DNA of 64,000 bases from Fibrobacter sp. UWB10. GTDB taxonomy: Bacteria > Fibrobacterota > Fibrobacteria > Fibrobacterales > Fibrobacteraceae. This document shows, in pieces, positions 18,701 through 26,838 of this stretch. The position numbers were made by a program, and so were the translations under genes. The stretch covers positions 124,001 to 188,000 of the forward strand of contig NZ_FXUE01000006.1 in NCBI RefSeq assembly GCF_900182935.1, written 5' to 3'. How positions within the stretch are numbered: position 1 is the first letter of the stretch; each line of letters starts with the position of its first letter. A model generated the notes under the pieces. That model made no database searches. It was not told the origin of the DNA and saw only the letters and a program-made list of their open reading frames with translations.

Positions 18701-21111
18701 TCGCTTGCAGAAGCCTTCACGGTAACGACGCTGTTGATCTTGTATTCGTTCGTCTTGCTTTCGGTGGTTACATCGATTGTCGGCGGATCGCTAATTACGA
18801 TAATCTTGGTAGAGGCCGTACCAGATTTGCCGTCTTGGTCTGTGATGGTTGCGGTAATCGTGTAGGTCCCTACAGCCTTATAAGCAATGTTTGCTTCCTG
18901 AGTGTCATCTGCGGGGCAGGTGTAACCGGTTGCCATCTTGTCTACGTTGGAGCAGGTCCACTTGACAATCCAGCTTGTGCTAGCCTTGCCCGGGTAGGTC
19001 TTCACCTTGAATGCGACTGCGTCGTTAAGGCTTACGGTGTCATCGAAAGCGGGTTCCGTAAAGATGATTGTGGGGTTGTCTCCGCGGATACCGAATTTGA
19101 CCTGAGCTTTAACGTCTGCTCCGTTTTCGGTGTAAGCAACGGTCATCAGGTATTCTTCACCTGCGGTCGCCAAAGTCTTGAGCTCTTCATAAGTATAGGT
19201 GATTGTGGCCTTGCCGTCTTCATCGACATCGGCCGTTTTCTTGGTGTCATCCAAGTCCCAAGACCATTCGACCTTCTTGGGGGCCGGAATGGCTTCGCTG
19301 ACTGTTGCGGTAAATACGAGCGATTCGCCTTCGCCAATACGAGCGTTCTTGTCACCGTTAACATCGAGGGTAATCTTTGTTGCCTTGATGGTGATGGTCT
19401 GTTCCAGTTTCTCGAGGTTGCCGGCGTTATCCTTGGCGGTGTAAATGAACTTGTGGTCTCCGTCGAGTAGGTTGTTCAGGCTCAAGGCGCAGTTGTAGAT
19501 GGCGCCTTCTTCGCCGATGCTGCATGTTAAAGGCTTTGCTTCGCCATCGATGCTTGCTGTGACTGTATCGATGCCGGCACCCAGGTCGCGGGCGTAGACC
19601 GTCTGGTTAAAGGCGCGTGTTGTCAGGGTGTCGATGTTTTTCACAAGGAGCATGGGCGGTACGGTGTCTTTCAACACGATTTCTTCCAGTTCGATGGTGC
19701 TGCCCGATTCAATATAGAGGTCATCGATCGTGCGGCTCTGGTATTCCCTGAGCGAATCAGAAGTAATGGTGGCGGTATAGTTGCCTGCGTCGACCTTGAC
19801 GGTGTAGTTACCTTGATTACCGGTGTGGGCGTCGAAGGACTTGCTACCATTGTTGAATACGACGTGGATACCGGAGTGGGTCTGTTTGCCTTGGTACTTG
19901 ACAACGCCTGCAAAGGTTCCCTGAGACGAACTGAGGTCGCCAATGTAGAAGTTCCACGGGCGGCTAGAGCTTTCGCCTTCGTTCTTGATACGTTCGAGTC
20001 TTACAATATCATAACCGTCGGTAACGTACATGTCCCAGTAAATACGGCCTGTCAGGGCCTTGCCCGGATCGCTAATCAGAGTGATTCTGTTCTTTCCGTC
20101 TTTGTCAATCGGTTCGAATATGTTCGAGGTGAAAGCCTTTGCAATCAAGTCTTCGTCAGTGAATGCCTTTTGGGGCGGCTGACCGTTCTTGGAAACCTGC
20201 GCGTAAATAAAGTACTGCAAGTCCTGCGGGTTGTCGTCATCAATGCCTTCGTAGTAGAAGTAGAAACGGTCATTAATGTTGTGGCGGGCGCCGTCTTGCG
20301 GGTAAATAATCTTGAGCTTAGGAATGCGGTTGAAGTGCAGGTTCACGCTATCCTTGGTCTCGTTGCCGTCGTCGTCGGTCACGATGACGTAAATCTTTTG
20401 GTTGCCGAGGGAATCCATCCGGCTCTTGTCGTTCTTGATGGTCAGGTAGAGCGAATCGTTGTCTTCGTACCTCTTGTACTTGACGCTCTTGGCGGAATCT
20501 TTCTTGCCGCTTGCATCGAGGTCGACCTTTACATCTACAATCGTGCCAAAGGAGTCGCTTGCGAGGATCGGGAAGGTGATGTCACCGTCGTGCTTGGTCC
20601 AGAGGGTATCCTTAGGTACATATAAGACAGGCTTGGTGTCAATCACCTTGATCCATGCCTTGCGGGTGGCCGTACCGGCAGTGTCTGTTGCGTTGTTACC
20701 GTCAATGGCAATGAACTTAGGCTCGTAGAGCCCTGCCTTGGCGTAGGCCCAAGCCTGCAGTTTGGCATTGTCGCCGACAACAGTGGTGTCTTTGCCATTC
20801 TTTTTAGTCAGAGTCCACTGGAATCGGTAAATCTTGTCCACGTTGTAGGGGAGTAGACCAATCAGGTAGACCGTATCGTTTACAGTCACGGTTAAAGTGT
20901 CCGGAATGGTGTCCGCTTCGTTTACCGGGGTGTCCGCCATGGCGTCGATGAATGATTGTCCATCTTCGACGCGCTTGTCAAACGCAAAAACGCGGGAGTG
21001 GTTGTTTTTCAGGTTGACGTTTTCCTTGACGGAAGATTCCCTAGAACATCCGAAAAGGGCTAGTGCAGCGCTAAGGCCGAGGGTGAACATTAGGAAATGG
21101 GGTACACGCAT
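15778..21111 (-). CDS. Giant surface lipoprotein with PKD/Ig-like repeats and a propeller-like C-terminus
   Basis: The 1777-residue product has a signal peptide and lipobox LFGC (Cys22), so it should be anchored in the envelope. Roughly residues 60-560 contain Ig/cadherin-like segments with DDDGNETKDS-type calcium-site sequences. From about 660 to 1300 a module of about 100 residues recurs, each ending in a motif such as VTDDDGNTARDT or ATDNDGNTAVDT, typical of PKD-like beta-sandwiches. After about 1430 the sequence changes to short repeats such as APTVAYHDDA and STVYVGVLD, resembling sialidase-like propeller blades. No catalytic motif is evident; adhesion or polymer binding is the likely role. 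The start has a good GAGGATG ribosome site. It is the first gene of a two-gene operon with the DUF6941-like gene and is divergent from the prepilin peptidase. Confidence 0.88.
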   Translation of the reverse strand: MRVPHFLMFTLGLSAALALFGCSRESSVKENVNLKNNHSRVFAFDKRVEDGQSFIDAMADTPVNEADTIPDTLTVTVNDTVYLIGLLPYNVDKIYRFQWTLTKKNGKDTTVVGDNAKLQAWAYAKAGLYEPKFIAIDGNNATDTAGTATRKAWIKVIDTKPVLYVPKDTLWTKHDGDITFPILASDSFGTIVDVKVDLDASGKKDSAKSVKYKRYEDNDSLYLTIKNDKSRMDSLGNQKIYVIVTDDDGNETKDSVNLHFNRIPKLKIIYPQDGARHNINDRFYFYYEGIDDDNPQDLQYFIYAQVSKNGQPPQKAFTDEDLIAKAFTSNIFEPIDKDGKNRITLISDPGKALTGRIYWDMYVTDGYDIVRLERIKNEGESSSRPWNFYIGDLSSSQGTFAGVVKYQGKQTHSGIHVVFNNGSKSFDAHTGNQGNYTVKVDAGNYTATITSDSLREYQSRTIDDLYIESGSTIELEEIVLKDTVPPMLLVKNIDTLTTRAFNQTVYARDLGAGIDTVTASIDGEAKPLTCSIGEEGAIYNCALSLNNLLDGDHKFIYTAKDNAGNLEKLEQTITIKATKITLDVNGDKNARIGEGESLVFTATVSEAIPAPKKVEWSWDLDDTKKTADVDEDGKATITYTYEELKTLATAGEEYLMTVAYTENGADVKAQVKFGIRGDNPTIIFTEPAFDDTVSLNDAVAFKVKTYPGKASTSWIVKWTCSNVDKMATGYTCPADDTQEANIAYKAVGTYTITATITDQDGKSGTASTKIIVISDPPTIDVTTESKTNEYKINSVVTVKASASDKFGTINKIEWGCSNGMVSYDYKKDIDPPTASVSDIALQLTLPGTEVSNHRCIFRATDDDGEQGFDTLTFKTLLDPPTVRLNTKRDTVKINSQQTIKANASDKLGYIAKYESACSENLNELKNPTWDEMSSAQTVVVMPQTAVNAYYCVVQVTDDDGNTARDTAIYKVIVGMPSVTAYVNYNKVTIKDMVELNAHAQDSLGSIVKYEWGCGASSAENIGFTYSSTTTPRTTMTMPATAQNGYQCIARVTDDDGNIAKDTVKIDIVLAPPTVTVANKKLTVRPDFNITLDATASDNNNLPSDPGSIVKQEWSCGTPEQIEKNWKTVVDFDTVWKAPAQQTVFYCVARATDNDGNTAVDTVRISFTNEIPSLKVSYDLLYVNVGDAFTLDASANSAWQGIDWFKWECRYKDTGALIKKSDTTKFSYDLNGQSFRMSKDSSYSEKGKDMLCIISARETSGKDVLSDTTEVKILKQHPQGVITAADTVYLWSGDESVDDEAIYFYTPEWGGFNSKKGELGNDKMQDYWWKFSNVDGSFYQGKTDGSLDTSIAEFNTAFIRKTKAGSITITLDYRDSTTTAPTYAFYSRHRAEEVSRTVYFSKAWRNQGPDTVIAKTNSNTPSVMTLVNDAPTVAYHDDAAKKIVVKQLQGNAWGDLGSISFTQPVASIQLVADGSTVYVGVLDSTGKYSVYKSYTQIGNTIEGVTQAKLLVKSGATNAMVMYLKSNAVYLAELNGGSWKNNSTFNRLKYSFSNGNNNTTTVNYREFDALFASNGSLVIIAVDNTSDYTGYKFIYSSSYQNTHAEKIDKHMSKISLAEKSNTLYLGFANRDVEHGKYGPYLYKGTITNNSLTLDKSGVYSKSIHEGLIAYNISLAVSGNILYVAMDDAGRPNLSQVHVYRLEGGKWHLHGENQLPYFSSVFYNMNKYYLRGSSPTIATSSNGKVYVSMLARETAYGSTHTVKNNGPLVMKYVADTWEIK

Positions 21112-21210
21112 AGCACATCCTCAATGAAATACTAAACAATTTTTACACTTTAAATCTATCTTTTTTATTTGAAAAGCGTGAGTGAAAATTTACACTGAAG
21201 GAGCAAGTTT
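21112..21210. promoter_or_regulatory. Divergent promoter region of giant lipoprotein and prepilin peptidase
   Basis: 99 bp, AT-rich. TTTACACT occurs at about 21143 and TTTACACTGAAG at about 21190. Plus strand ends with AAGGAG, a strong ribosome site for 21211; minus strand with GAGGATG for 21111. I could not assign -35/-10 boxes with good spacing. Confidence 0.4.
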
Positions 21211-22113
21211 ATGGAAGAAATCCCTCTTTGGTATAGTTTGGCGGTATTTTTCGTGCTAGGAGCCTGCGTTGGCAGTTTCTACAATGTGATTGTATACCGC
21301 ATGCCCCGCGGAATTTCGCTGATAAATCCGCCTTCGCACTGTCCTTTGTGCAAAAAGCATATACCACTATATTATAACTTGCCTATTATAGGTTGGATTA
21401 TTCTAAGAGGGAAGAGTGCCTGCTGTAAACAGCCCATTAGTATTATATATCCGATTGGGGAAAGCTTGTGCGGTCTTTTGGGGGCTCTGGCCCTCTATGC
21501 GGCGACCGGTTTTACCACGAATTTTACGGCTCCGGTACAAAGCCTAGAAGTATGGGCCGATGCTCTGGCGCTTTTTTGGCTGTTGCTTGGCATTTACCCG
21601 GTGAGCGCCGTTGACTTTAAGTACAAATTAATTCCTGATTCTATTTCGGTGGGCGGTATTGTCGCTGGCCTTATCATTTCTTTTATCCCGGGCGGCTTGA
21701 CTCCGGTTGAAAGCATTGTGGGCGCTGTTGCAGCCGGTGGCGGACTTTATTTGCTCGGCTGGGTGGCGACCAAGGTGCTGAACAAGGCTGCCATGGGTTT
21801 TGGCGATGTCAAGCTCTTGGCCGGTTTCGGTGCCATCATGGGCGTGACCCGTGCGGTGGAAGTGCTGGTGGTTGCCTCGGTTCTCGGTATCTTGATTATG
21901 GTGCCGTACGCAAAGATTGCTGAAAAACGTGCCGCTAAAAAGGCTGTCCAAAGCAAGGCCTCGCAAAATAAAAATGCCTCCGCTGAGGAGGCAGAAGACG
22001 AAGGTGCTGGCCAGATTCCGTTTGGCCCGTTTCTTGCAGTGGCCGCCCCGTTTATGTACTTGTGGGGCGATGCTCTTAAAGAGTTGTATATGAAGTTCGT
22101 TGTCGGCGAATAA
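21211..22113 (+). CDS. pilD: Prepilin peptidase (type IV leader peptidase)
   Basis: This inner-membrane aspartyl protease cleaves type IV prepilin and type II pseudopilin leaders and usually N-methylates the new N-terminus. Visible features of the 300-residue product: N-terminal GSFYNVIVYRMPRG (residues 21-34), zinc-binding Cys44/Cys47, and the two catalytic Asp motifs, D135 in SAVDFKYKLIPD and D199 in GFGDVK. Seven to eight hydrophobic segments are present. The second cysteine pair is CC (71-72) rather than the usual CxxC. A Lys/Ala/Glu-rich insertion lies near residue 240. AAGGAG precedes the ATG. No pilin genes are adjacent, which is common for this gene. Confidence 0.93.
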   Translation: MEEIPLWYSLAVFFVLGACVGSFYNVIVYRMPRGISLINPPSHCPLCKKHIPLYYNLPIIGWIILRGKSACCKQPISIIYPIGESLCGLLGALALYAATGFTTNFTAPVQSLEVWADALALFWLLLGIYPVSAVDFKYKLIPDSISVGGIVAGLIISFIPGGLTPVESIVGAVAAGGGLYLLGWVATKVLNKAAMGFGDVKLLAGFGAIMGVTRAVEVLVVASVLGILIMVPYAKIAEKRAAKKAVQSKASQNKNASAEEAEDEGAGQIPFGPFLAVAAPFMYLWGDALKELYMKFVVGE

Positions 22114-22135
22114 AAATGTACGTTGATTTAATTGA

Positions 22136-22166
22136 AAATGCTCGCGGTTTCGCGAGCATTTCTTTT
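22136..22166. terminator. Bidirectional terminator between convergent genes
   Basis: AAATGCTCGCG (22136-22146), loop GTTT, CGCGAGCATTT (22151-22161) and then TCTTTT. The 11-bp stem has A/T runs on both sides and serves both pilD and the convergent lipoprotein gene. Confidence 0.9.
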
Positions 22167-23718
22167 ATAGATCTTTCTGCATTTCGTAGAATGCGTATAG
22201 CCAGGCTTTGAGGCGGTACCAGTTCTTTTCGCCGCTTTGCTTGATGTAATCTCCGAAGGAATAGAACATTACGTCTTGTACCGGGGCGCTACCGGTGTAG
22301 ATTTCTTCGAGATCGAAGAATTCTGTCGAAAGCTTGATGTCGGTGTCGCGGATGGTTTCTCCGTCGATGGCGATCGTCAAGTGTTTTTTGTGCATGACGA
22401 ATGAATAGTGGTGGCGTTTGCCGTCGATGACATTTGCCTTGCCGTATTCCATGGAGTCGGTCGAGGCGGTGTCGATTCCGTTATAAATCTTGACGCAGAG
22501 CGCGGTAGAATCCTTTTCAGAGCGACGGATTTCAAAGCCTAGGCTGTCGTTGCCCGAATAGAACAGACGGCCGTCTTTTTCGAGGCTATCCAGTTCAAAC
22601 CAGAAAGAAAGCGCGAAACTGTTGTTGTCGGTAAATACCTTGCGGGTTGTAAGGAGAGAATCGGTTACGGGCTCAGAAACGAATTCGCGAATGCGATCAT
22701 ACGAACTAGGAGCGTTGCCCCAGTTGATATCTCCTTCGAATGCGGTCAACGTCGTGACGGAATCCATTTTGGGAATCACATACCAGGCGTAAAAGGAGTC
22801 TTCTGCGAACACTCTGCTGTATCTTGGTCCAAGAAGAATGTTTTTCTGAGCGTCAATAAATTTATCTGTGTAGTAACTGGCGCTTCTTATGTAAGATTTG
22901 CTGTTGTACCAGAAATGGATCGGCACTATAAGCGAATCTAGCGAGTATTCACCCAGGGAATCGAACAGGTCTGACTTAGGCAGGGATAGCTCGATATCGT
23001 AAAGGCGCTTGATGTTAAGGACGTTGTCTACGAACAATGTGTCGCCGGCATTCAGGTCTAGGTTGACCCCGACGGCGCGGAAATCTTCGCCGTTGGAAAT
23101 TTCGATTTGTTTTGCGATGTCACCTTCGTTGAACAGCGGTATGTTATTGAGGGTGATGTAGCCTTGATCTAAGTCGTCTTTAGTGATTTGCTTGCAGGCA
23201 AGCGTGCCTGTGATGCAGAGCGTGTCGCCCTGGGCGAAAACGCTGACGGAATCGGAATTTTCCCAGATCTTGTAATCTGTCGAAATCTGTAGCGTGGCGG
23301 GTTCCTGCACGCTGACATAAACGGTGTCGGTATCGTTCCGTTTCAAGACGTCGACGCCGTAGAGAGTGTCTTTTTCGCCGTTTACCCCTGCTGCTGTAGC
23401 GACGACGCTATAGGCTCCGTGTACGTCTTCAAATACGGCAAAGTCGCCGTATTTCACGGTGGTGGAGTCGAATAGTTCTGTTTTGCCGTCTACAATTTTA
23501 GTGAGCGCGAAATGGACCGTACCCGATTTCTTGGCGGAAACGTTTATTTCGGAGATTTCTTTTTCAATAGCGAATGCAACCGTGTGGCCCGATTCGGTTT
23601 CGGTGAGCACGCCTGCGTGATCCGATTCATGGGAATCGTTCGGTAAAGTACATGCGGTAAAGAGTGTCGCCATAGAGAAGGCGAGCGTTGCAAATTTTGT
23701 CGTTTCTCGTCTTGTCAT
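22165..23718 (-). CDS. TIGR02147-partner lipoprotein with LamG-like C-terminal domain
   Basis: The 517-residue product has a signal peptide and lipobox-like FTAC (Cys23). The mature N-terminus contains beta-rich segments (SGTVHFALTKI, GAYSVVATAAG) like the carboxypeptidase-regulatory-type modules of the other two partner lipoproteins in this window. From about residue 330 the sequence reads as a concanavalin/LamG fold: SFALSFWFELDSLEKDGRLF, then HHYSFVMHKKHLTIAIDGE, then a distal DVMFYSFG. That fold commonly binds glycans. The ATG (23718) lies 3 bp after the stop of the TIGR02147 gene, and the ribosome site GGAG sits inside that gene's last codons, so the pair is translationally coupled. I infer an envelope glycan-binding or sensing lipoprotein. 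Confidence 0.82.
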   Translation of the reverse strand: MTRRETTKFATLAFSMATLFTACTLPNDSHESDHAGVLTETESGHTVAFAIEKEISEINVSAKKSGTVHFALTKIVDGKTELFDSTTVKYGDFAVFEDVHGAYSVVATAAGVNGEKDTLYGVDVLKRNDTDTVYVSVQEPATLQISTDYKIWENSDSVSVFAQGDTLCITGTLACKQITKDDLDQGYITLNNIPLFNEGDIAKQIEISNGEDFRAVGVNLDLNAGDTLFVDNVLNIKRLYDIELSLPKSDLFDSLGEYSLDSLIVPIHFWYNSKSYIRSASYYTDKFIDAQKNILLGPRYSRVFAEDSFYAWYVIPKMDSVTTLTAFEGDINWGNAPSSYDRIREFVSEPVTDSLLTTRKVFTDNNSFALSFWFELDSLEKDGRLFYSGNDSLGFEIRRSEKDSTALCVKIYNGIDTASTDSMEYGKANVIDGKRHHYSFVMHKKHLTIAIDGETIRDTDIKLSTEFFDLEEIYTGSAPVQDVMFYSFGDYIKQSGEKNWYRLKAWLYAFYEMQKDL

Positions 23719-23721
23719 GGT

Positions 23722-24561
23722 TTACTCCAAATTTGAGAACAGGTGGATGTTCATCTGATAAACGCCATCGGCTTTTTCTTTGTCTTCGCCAATAATGCGG
23801 CGGGCCTTCGCCTTGAATTCCTGCAGTTCGGCTTCGAGTTTTTTGTATGCGTCGCTTGAAATGCTGAAGGTAAGCGTGCTCATTACAGTTGGTTGCTTGG
23901 GCGGCGTCATGAGGGCTTGCTTCGAAAGTTCGAAACATTGCAATTGGTATTGCTTGATTAAGTCGGCGTTATTGTAGGGGCCGCTACTAATGCTTTCTTT
24001 AGTGGGTTTCCAGAATCCGGCTTCGTTTTTGCGGGCGAGTCCGAGTCTTTCCAAGAGGGCGAGGGAATCCTTGAGTTTTCCAAGCGGAACCTTCGGGAAA
24101 ATTCGCTTTTGCACGGGCGTCATGTCGTCATCTACGTCCATGGCGTCAAGAATTGCAAAAAGGGCGCTGTTATACCAGTGACTGTAGTATTCGTAGGCGT
24201 CTTCGTTTAAAATATGCTGCGGATTCGGATGCTGTTTCAAGAGCTCTTGCATCGCGGCATTTCGAATCGTTTCGTTTTTGGCTTGGTCGAGTTCTACCAG
24301 GGTTTCGAAATACTTGGCTTCTTTCTTGTCGAGTTCCAGAATTTCGATAAATTTGGCGACCATGCGGGGGGTGACCTTTTTACCTCTGACCACATCGGCG
24401 AAGTAGCTACGGCTCTTTTCGAGACCGAGCAAATTGCAGATTTCGGTACGGGTAAAACCGGGTTCCTCTTTGGCGCGGGCAACCTGGTATTCTTCCAAAA
24501 ATTTGCGGAAGTGCGTAAACTGGTATATGTCTAGAAAACGATTCACGACCTTAATATACAT
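23722..24561 (-). CDS. TIGR02147 / DUF4423 family protein (copy 1)
   Basis: Member of the paralogue family known from Fibrobacter, with an N-terminal FTHFRKFLEEYQ (family pattern DYRxFLxDYY), an HTH-like stretch FTRTEICNLLGLEKSRSYFADVVRG and a DUF4423-type C-terminal half. Two other members occur in this window. I infer a cytoplasmic transcription regulator because of the HTH-like segment; no experimental role is known to me. Start is uncertain: ATG 24561 is used here, but a good promoter (TTGACA, 18 bp, TATATT, minus strand 24582-24553) overlaps it, so GTG 24546 may be the real start. Upstream ATG 24576 is also in frame. It is followed at once by a coupled lipoprotein gene and is divergent from the M6 peptidase gene. 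Confidence 0.85.
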   Translation of the reverse strand: MYIKVVNRFLDIYQFTHFRKFLEEYQVARAKEEPGFTRTEICNLLGLEKSRSYFADVVRGKKVTPRMVAKFIEILELDKKEAKYFETLVELDQAKNETIRNAAMQELLKQHPNPQHILNEDAYEYYSHWYNSALFAILDAMDVDDDMTPVQKRIFPKVPLGKLKDSLALLERLGLARKNEAGFWKPTKESISSGPYNNADLIKQYQLQCFELSKQALMTPPKQPTVMSTLTFSISSDAYKKLEAELQEFKAKARRIIGEDKEKADGVYQMNIHLFSNLE

Positions 24562-24582
24562 AATTTTTGAGAACATTGTCAA
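24553..24582 (-). promoter_or_regulatory. Candidate sigma-70 promoter for the TIGR02147 gene
   Basis: Minus strand: -35 TTGACA (24582-24577), 18-bp spacer, -10 TATATT (24558-24553). A GAGAACATT motif overlaps the spacer. Transcription from here would begin near the in-frame GTG at 24546. Confidence 0.5.
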
Positions 24583-24780
24583 AAAATAATTGTCTTTTCG
24601 GGGCTTTGTTATGTTTATCACAAAATGGCCAAAAAGTGAAAAATTGGGGCGTTTTAGGCCATTTTCCTCAAAAAAAGATGATAAAAAAAACGTTTTTGCA
24701 CAGCGCTAACACGTTTTTACTTGCCGAGAACATACTTTTTATTCCAAAATGGATTATTTTTAAGGAAAAGGATTTTGGGT
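24562..24780. promoter_or_regulatory. Regulatory gap between TIGR02147 gene and M6 peptidase gene
   Basis: About 220 bp of AT-rich DNA. AAATGGCC near 24625 and GGCCATTT near 24657 form an inverted repeat with a loop of about 25 bases. GAGAACAT occurs near 24570 and again near 24726. The latter copy is about 50 bp before the M6 gene. A purine-rich AAGGAAAAGGA precedes the M6 start. Confidence 0.45.
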
Positions 24781-26832
24781 ATGAAAAAGGTGCTATTCAT
24801 ATATATGGTTGCGGCGGTGTGCGCTCTGGTGATTCCGGCAAATGCGCGTCCGGCTGCTCCAGGATTCCAGACAGTTTCCAATAAAGACGGTAGTTCTGTT
24901 TCGATTCGTCATTTTGGCGATGAACATTATCACTATACCGAAACCTCCGACGGAATGTTGGTGACGGGTAATGGTGACGGTAGCTATGTGTATGTGGGCG
25001 AAGATGGTACCGCAAGCGATGTTATCGCAAAAAACGTGGCTGATCGCACCTCCGAAGAAAAGTCATTCTTGAACAGTTTAAATCAGGAGGCGGTTCATCA
25101 GAAGCACCAAGAACTGAATGGGGGCCGATTTCCCGAGGAAGAAGGACTGAACGAAAACGAAAGCTTTAGCCATGCGCCAGTGATGTCTTATAATCAGGAT
25201 GGCGTGTCTACCAAGATGCTTCGCCGTCCGACTTCTGAAAAGTGGACAACTGGTGAGCGCTGGTTCCCCGTGCTTTTAATCGGGACAACCGACAAGGCTC
25301 ATGGTGATTCTGCTGAATTCTACAGTTTTTTGAACCAGCCTGGTTACACCAAGAATAATAATGTGGGAAGCCTGCGCGACTATTTCTTGTATGTCTCAGA
25401 CAGCCTGTTCGACCCGCATTTTGACGTATATCCGATAACGCTTAATAAAGCTTTGACCGACTTTGGAACGGGGGATAACTTTAAGGAAGGGCAGTTTACG
25501 GCAATGGGAATTGATTCCCTTGTCAAACGCAGTGATTTTTTGGCAAAGGCTAAAAAATACTGCATGAAAAACTCCAATGTCGATGGTTTTATTTTCTTGT
25601 TCCCCGGTATGGAGCAGGACGCCTTGAAACAAAGTGAACTTTTTTGGGGTCACCAGTTCTGGATGCAGAGCAACGGGTCTTCGTCGGGCTGGTTCCCATC
25701 GGCATACAAGGCCGGTGGCTATACCTTTGACAAGTACCTGTTTATAGCTCAATATGCCGATGGGTCTCGAAATGGTAAAATCAACAAAATGGGAATTTTC
25801 GCCCATGAATTCAGTCATGTGATGGGCTTGAATGATCACTACGGCAAAGATTCGAATAACCGTCAGGTCGATGGCCCGGGTGCCTATGACGTTATGTCGC
25901 TTGGCATGTATAACGGAACGACGTTTAACGAAGGCAATGCGCCTATGGGTTATTCCGCTTATGAAAAAGAAATTATGGGTTGGTTGAAGCTGACCGAATT
26001 GGAAGCGGACAAGGTATATTCCCTCAAGAAATTGAGCGAAATGCAGGCCTATTCTGTCACAAATCCGAATCAAAACGATGAATACTACATTGTTGAATAC
26101 CGCCCGGCGGAATCTTATGATTCTTATATAAAGAGCTCTATCAATTGGAACCAACGTGGCAACGGCGTGTATGTGTGGTATATCGATTACGATAAAACGA
26201 TTTGTGTGACAAACAATAATGCAAATGGCGATATTAATCACCAGCGCGTGGCGATCAAGGCGGTGCAGGCGGCCAAGGGTTATTATGCAGACTTTACCTA
26301 TGTGAACAAGAGTGGCAGGGCTTCTGTGCCGGGTATTTACAATATTGTGCTAGATGGTGATGAAAGGGCGTGCTTTACGACTTCGCAGGGAATGTCTTTG
26401 ACGGCTTGCCCCGAAGAATCGAGTTCGTCTGTTGCAAGCTCCAGCAGTGTTGCAAGTTCTAGCAGTGTGGCTAGAAGTTCCAGCAGCATCGCCAGAAGTT
26501 CTAGTAGTGTGAAATCGAGTTCTAGCCAGACTGTGGTAAAATCTTCTTCTAGCGAAAAGCTGGAGTCTAGTTCGTCTTCGGCTATTATGGGAATTGCAGC
26601 GACTGTTTCTATGTCGCAGGTGCAGTTCTTGCAGGAAGGTCGCTTGCTCCATGTGCTTGCAGATGTTCCTGGCCTCAAGAGTGTGCGCCTGTTCGATATG
26701 CAAGGTCACTTGCTCTATTCAGAAAAATTCTCTGGCAGTGCTGTGACGCTTGATCTCGGTGCCGTTGGCCGTGGCGCATTTGTGGTGCGCCTGACGGCTG
26801 GCAACAGAGTACTCGCGATGAAAAAACTTTAA
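24781..26832 (+). CDS. Secreted M6-family (immune inhibitor A-like) zinc metallopeptidase
   Basis: Start chosen at ATG 24781, which gives a signal peptide (MKKVLFIYMVAAVCALV, cleavage near ANA/RPAAP); product 683 residues. The active site HEFSHVMGLNDHYG (His342, Glu343, His346, with Asp352 nearby) matches the M6 pattern HExxHxxGxxD. The N-terminal part has the FGDEHYHYTETSDG segment typical of M6-domain proteins. The C-terminus has a serine-run linker (nt 26420-26580) and a sorting-type beta domain (SVRLFDMQGHLLY) ending MKKL. I infer secretion and cell-surface or extracellular proteolysis, possibly of host or plant protein. It is divergent from the TIGR02147/lipoprotein pair and ends only 6 bp from the convergent GH26 gene. 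Confidence 0.88.
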   Translation: MKKVLFIYMVAAVCALVIPANARPAAPGFQTVSNKDGSSVSIRHFGDEHYHYTETSDGMLVTGNGDGSYVYVGEDGTASDVIAKNVADRTSEEKSFLNSLNQEAVHQKHQELNGGRFPEEEGLNENESFSHAPVMSYNQDGVSTKMLRRPTSEKWTTGERWFPVLLIGTTDKAHGDSAEFYSFLNQPGYTKNNNVGSLRDYFLYVSDSLFDPHFDVYPITLNKALTDFGTGDNFKEGQFTAMGIDSLVKRSDFLAKAKKYCMKNSNVDGFIFLFPGMEQDALKQSELFWGHQFWMQSNGSSSGWFPSAYKAGGYTFDKYLFIAQYADGSRNGKINKMGIFAHEFSHVMGLNDHYGKDSNNRQVDGPGAYDVMSLGMYNGTTFNEGNAPMGYSAYEKEIMGWLKLTELEADKVYSLKKLSEMQAYSVTNPNQNDEYYIVEYRPAESYDSYIKSSINWNQRGNGVYVWYIDYDKTICVTNNNANGDINHQRVAIKAVQAAKGYYADFTYVNKSGRASVPGIYNIVLDGDERACFTTSQGMSLTACPEESSSSVASSSSVASSSSVARSSSSIARSSSSVKSSSSQTVVKSSSSEKLESSSSSAIMGIAATVSMSQVQFLQEGRLLHVLADVPGLKSVRLFDMQGHLLYSEKFSGSAVTLDLGAVGRGAFVVRLTAGNRVLAMKKL

Positions 26833-26838
26833 ATATAA

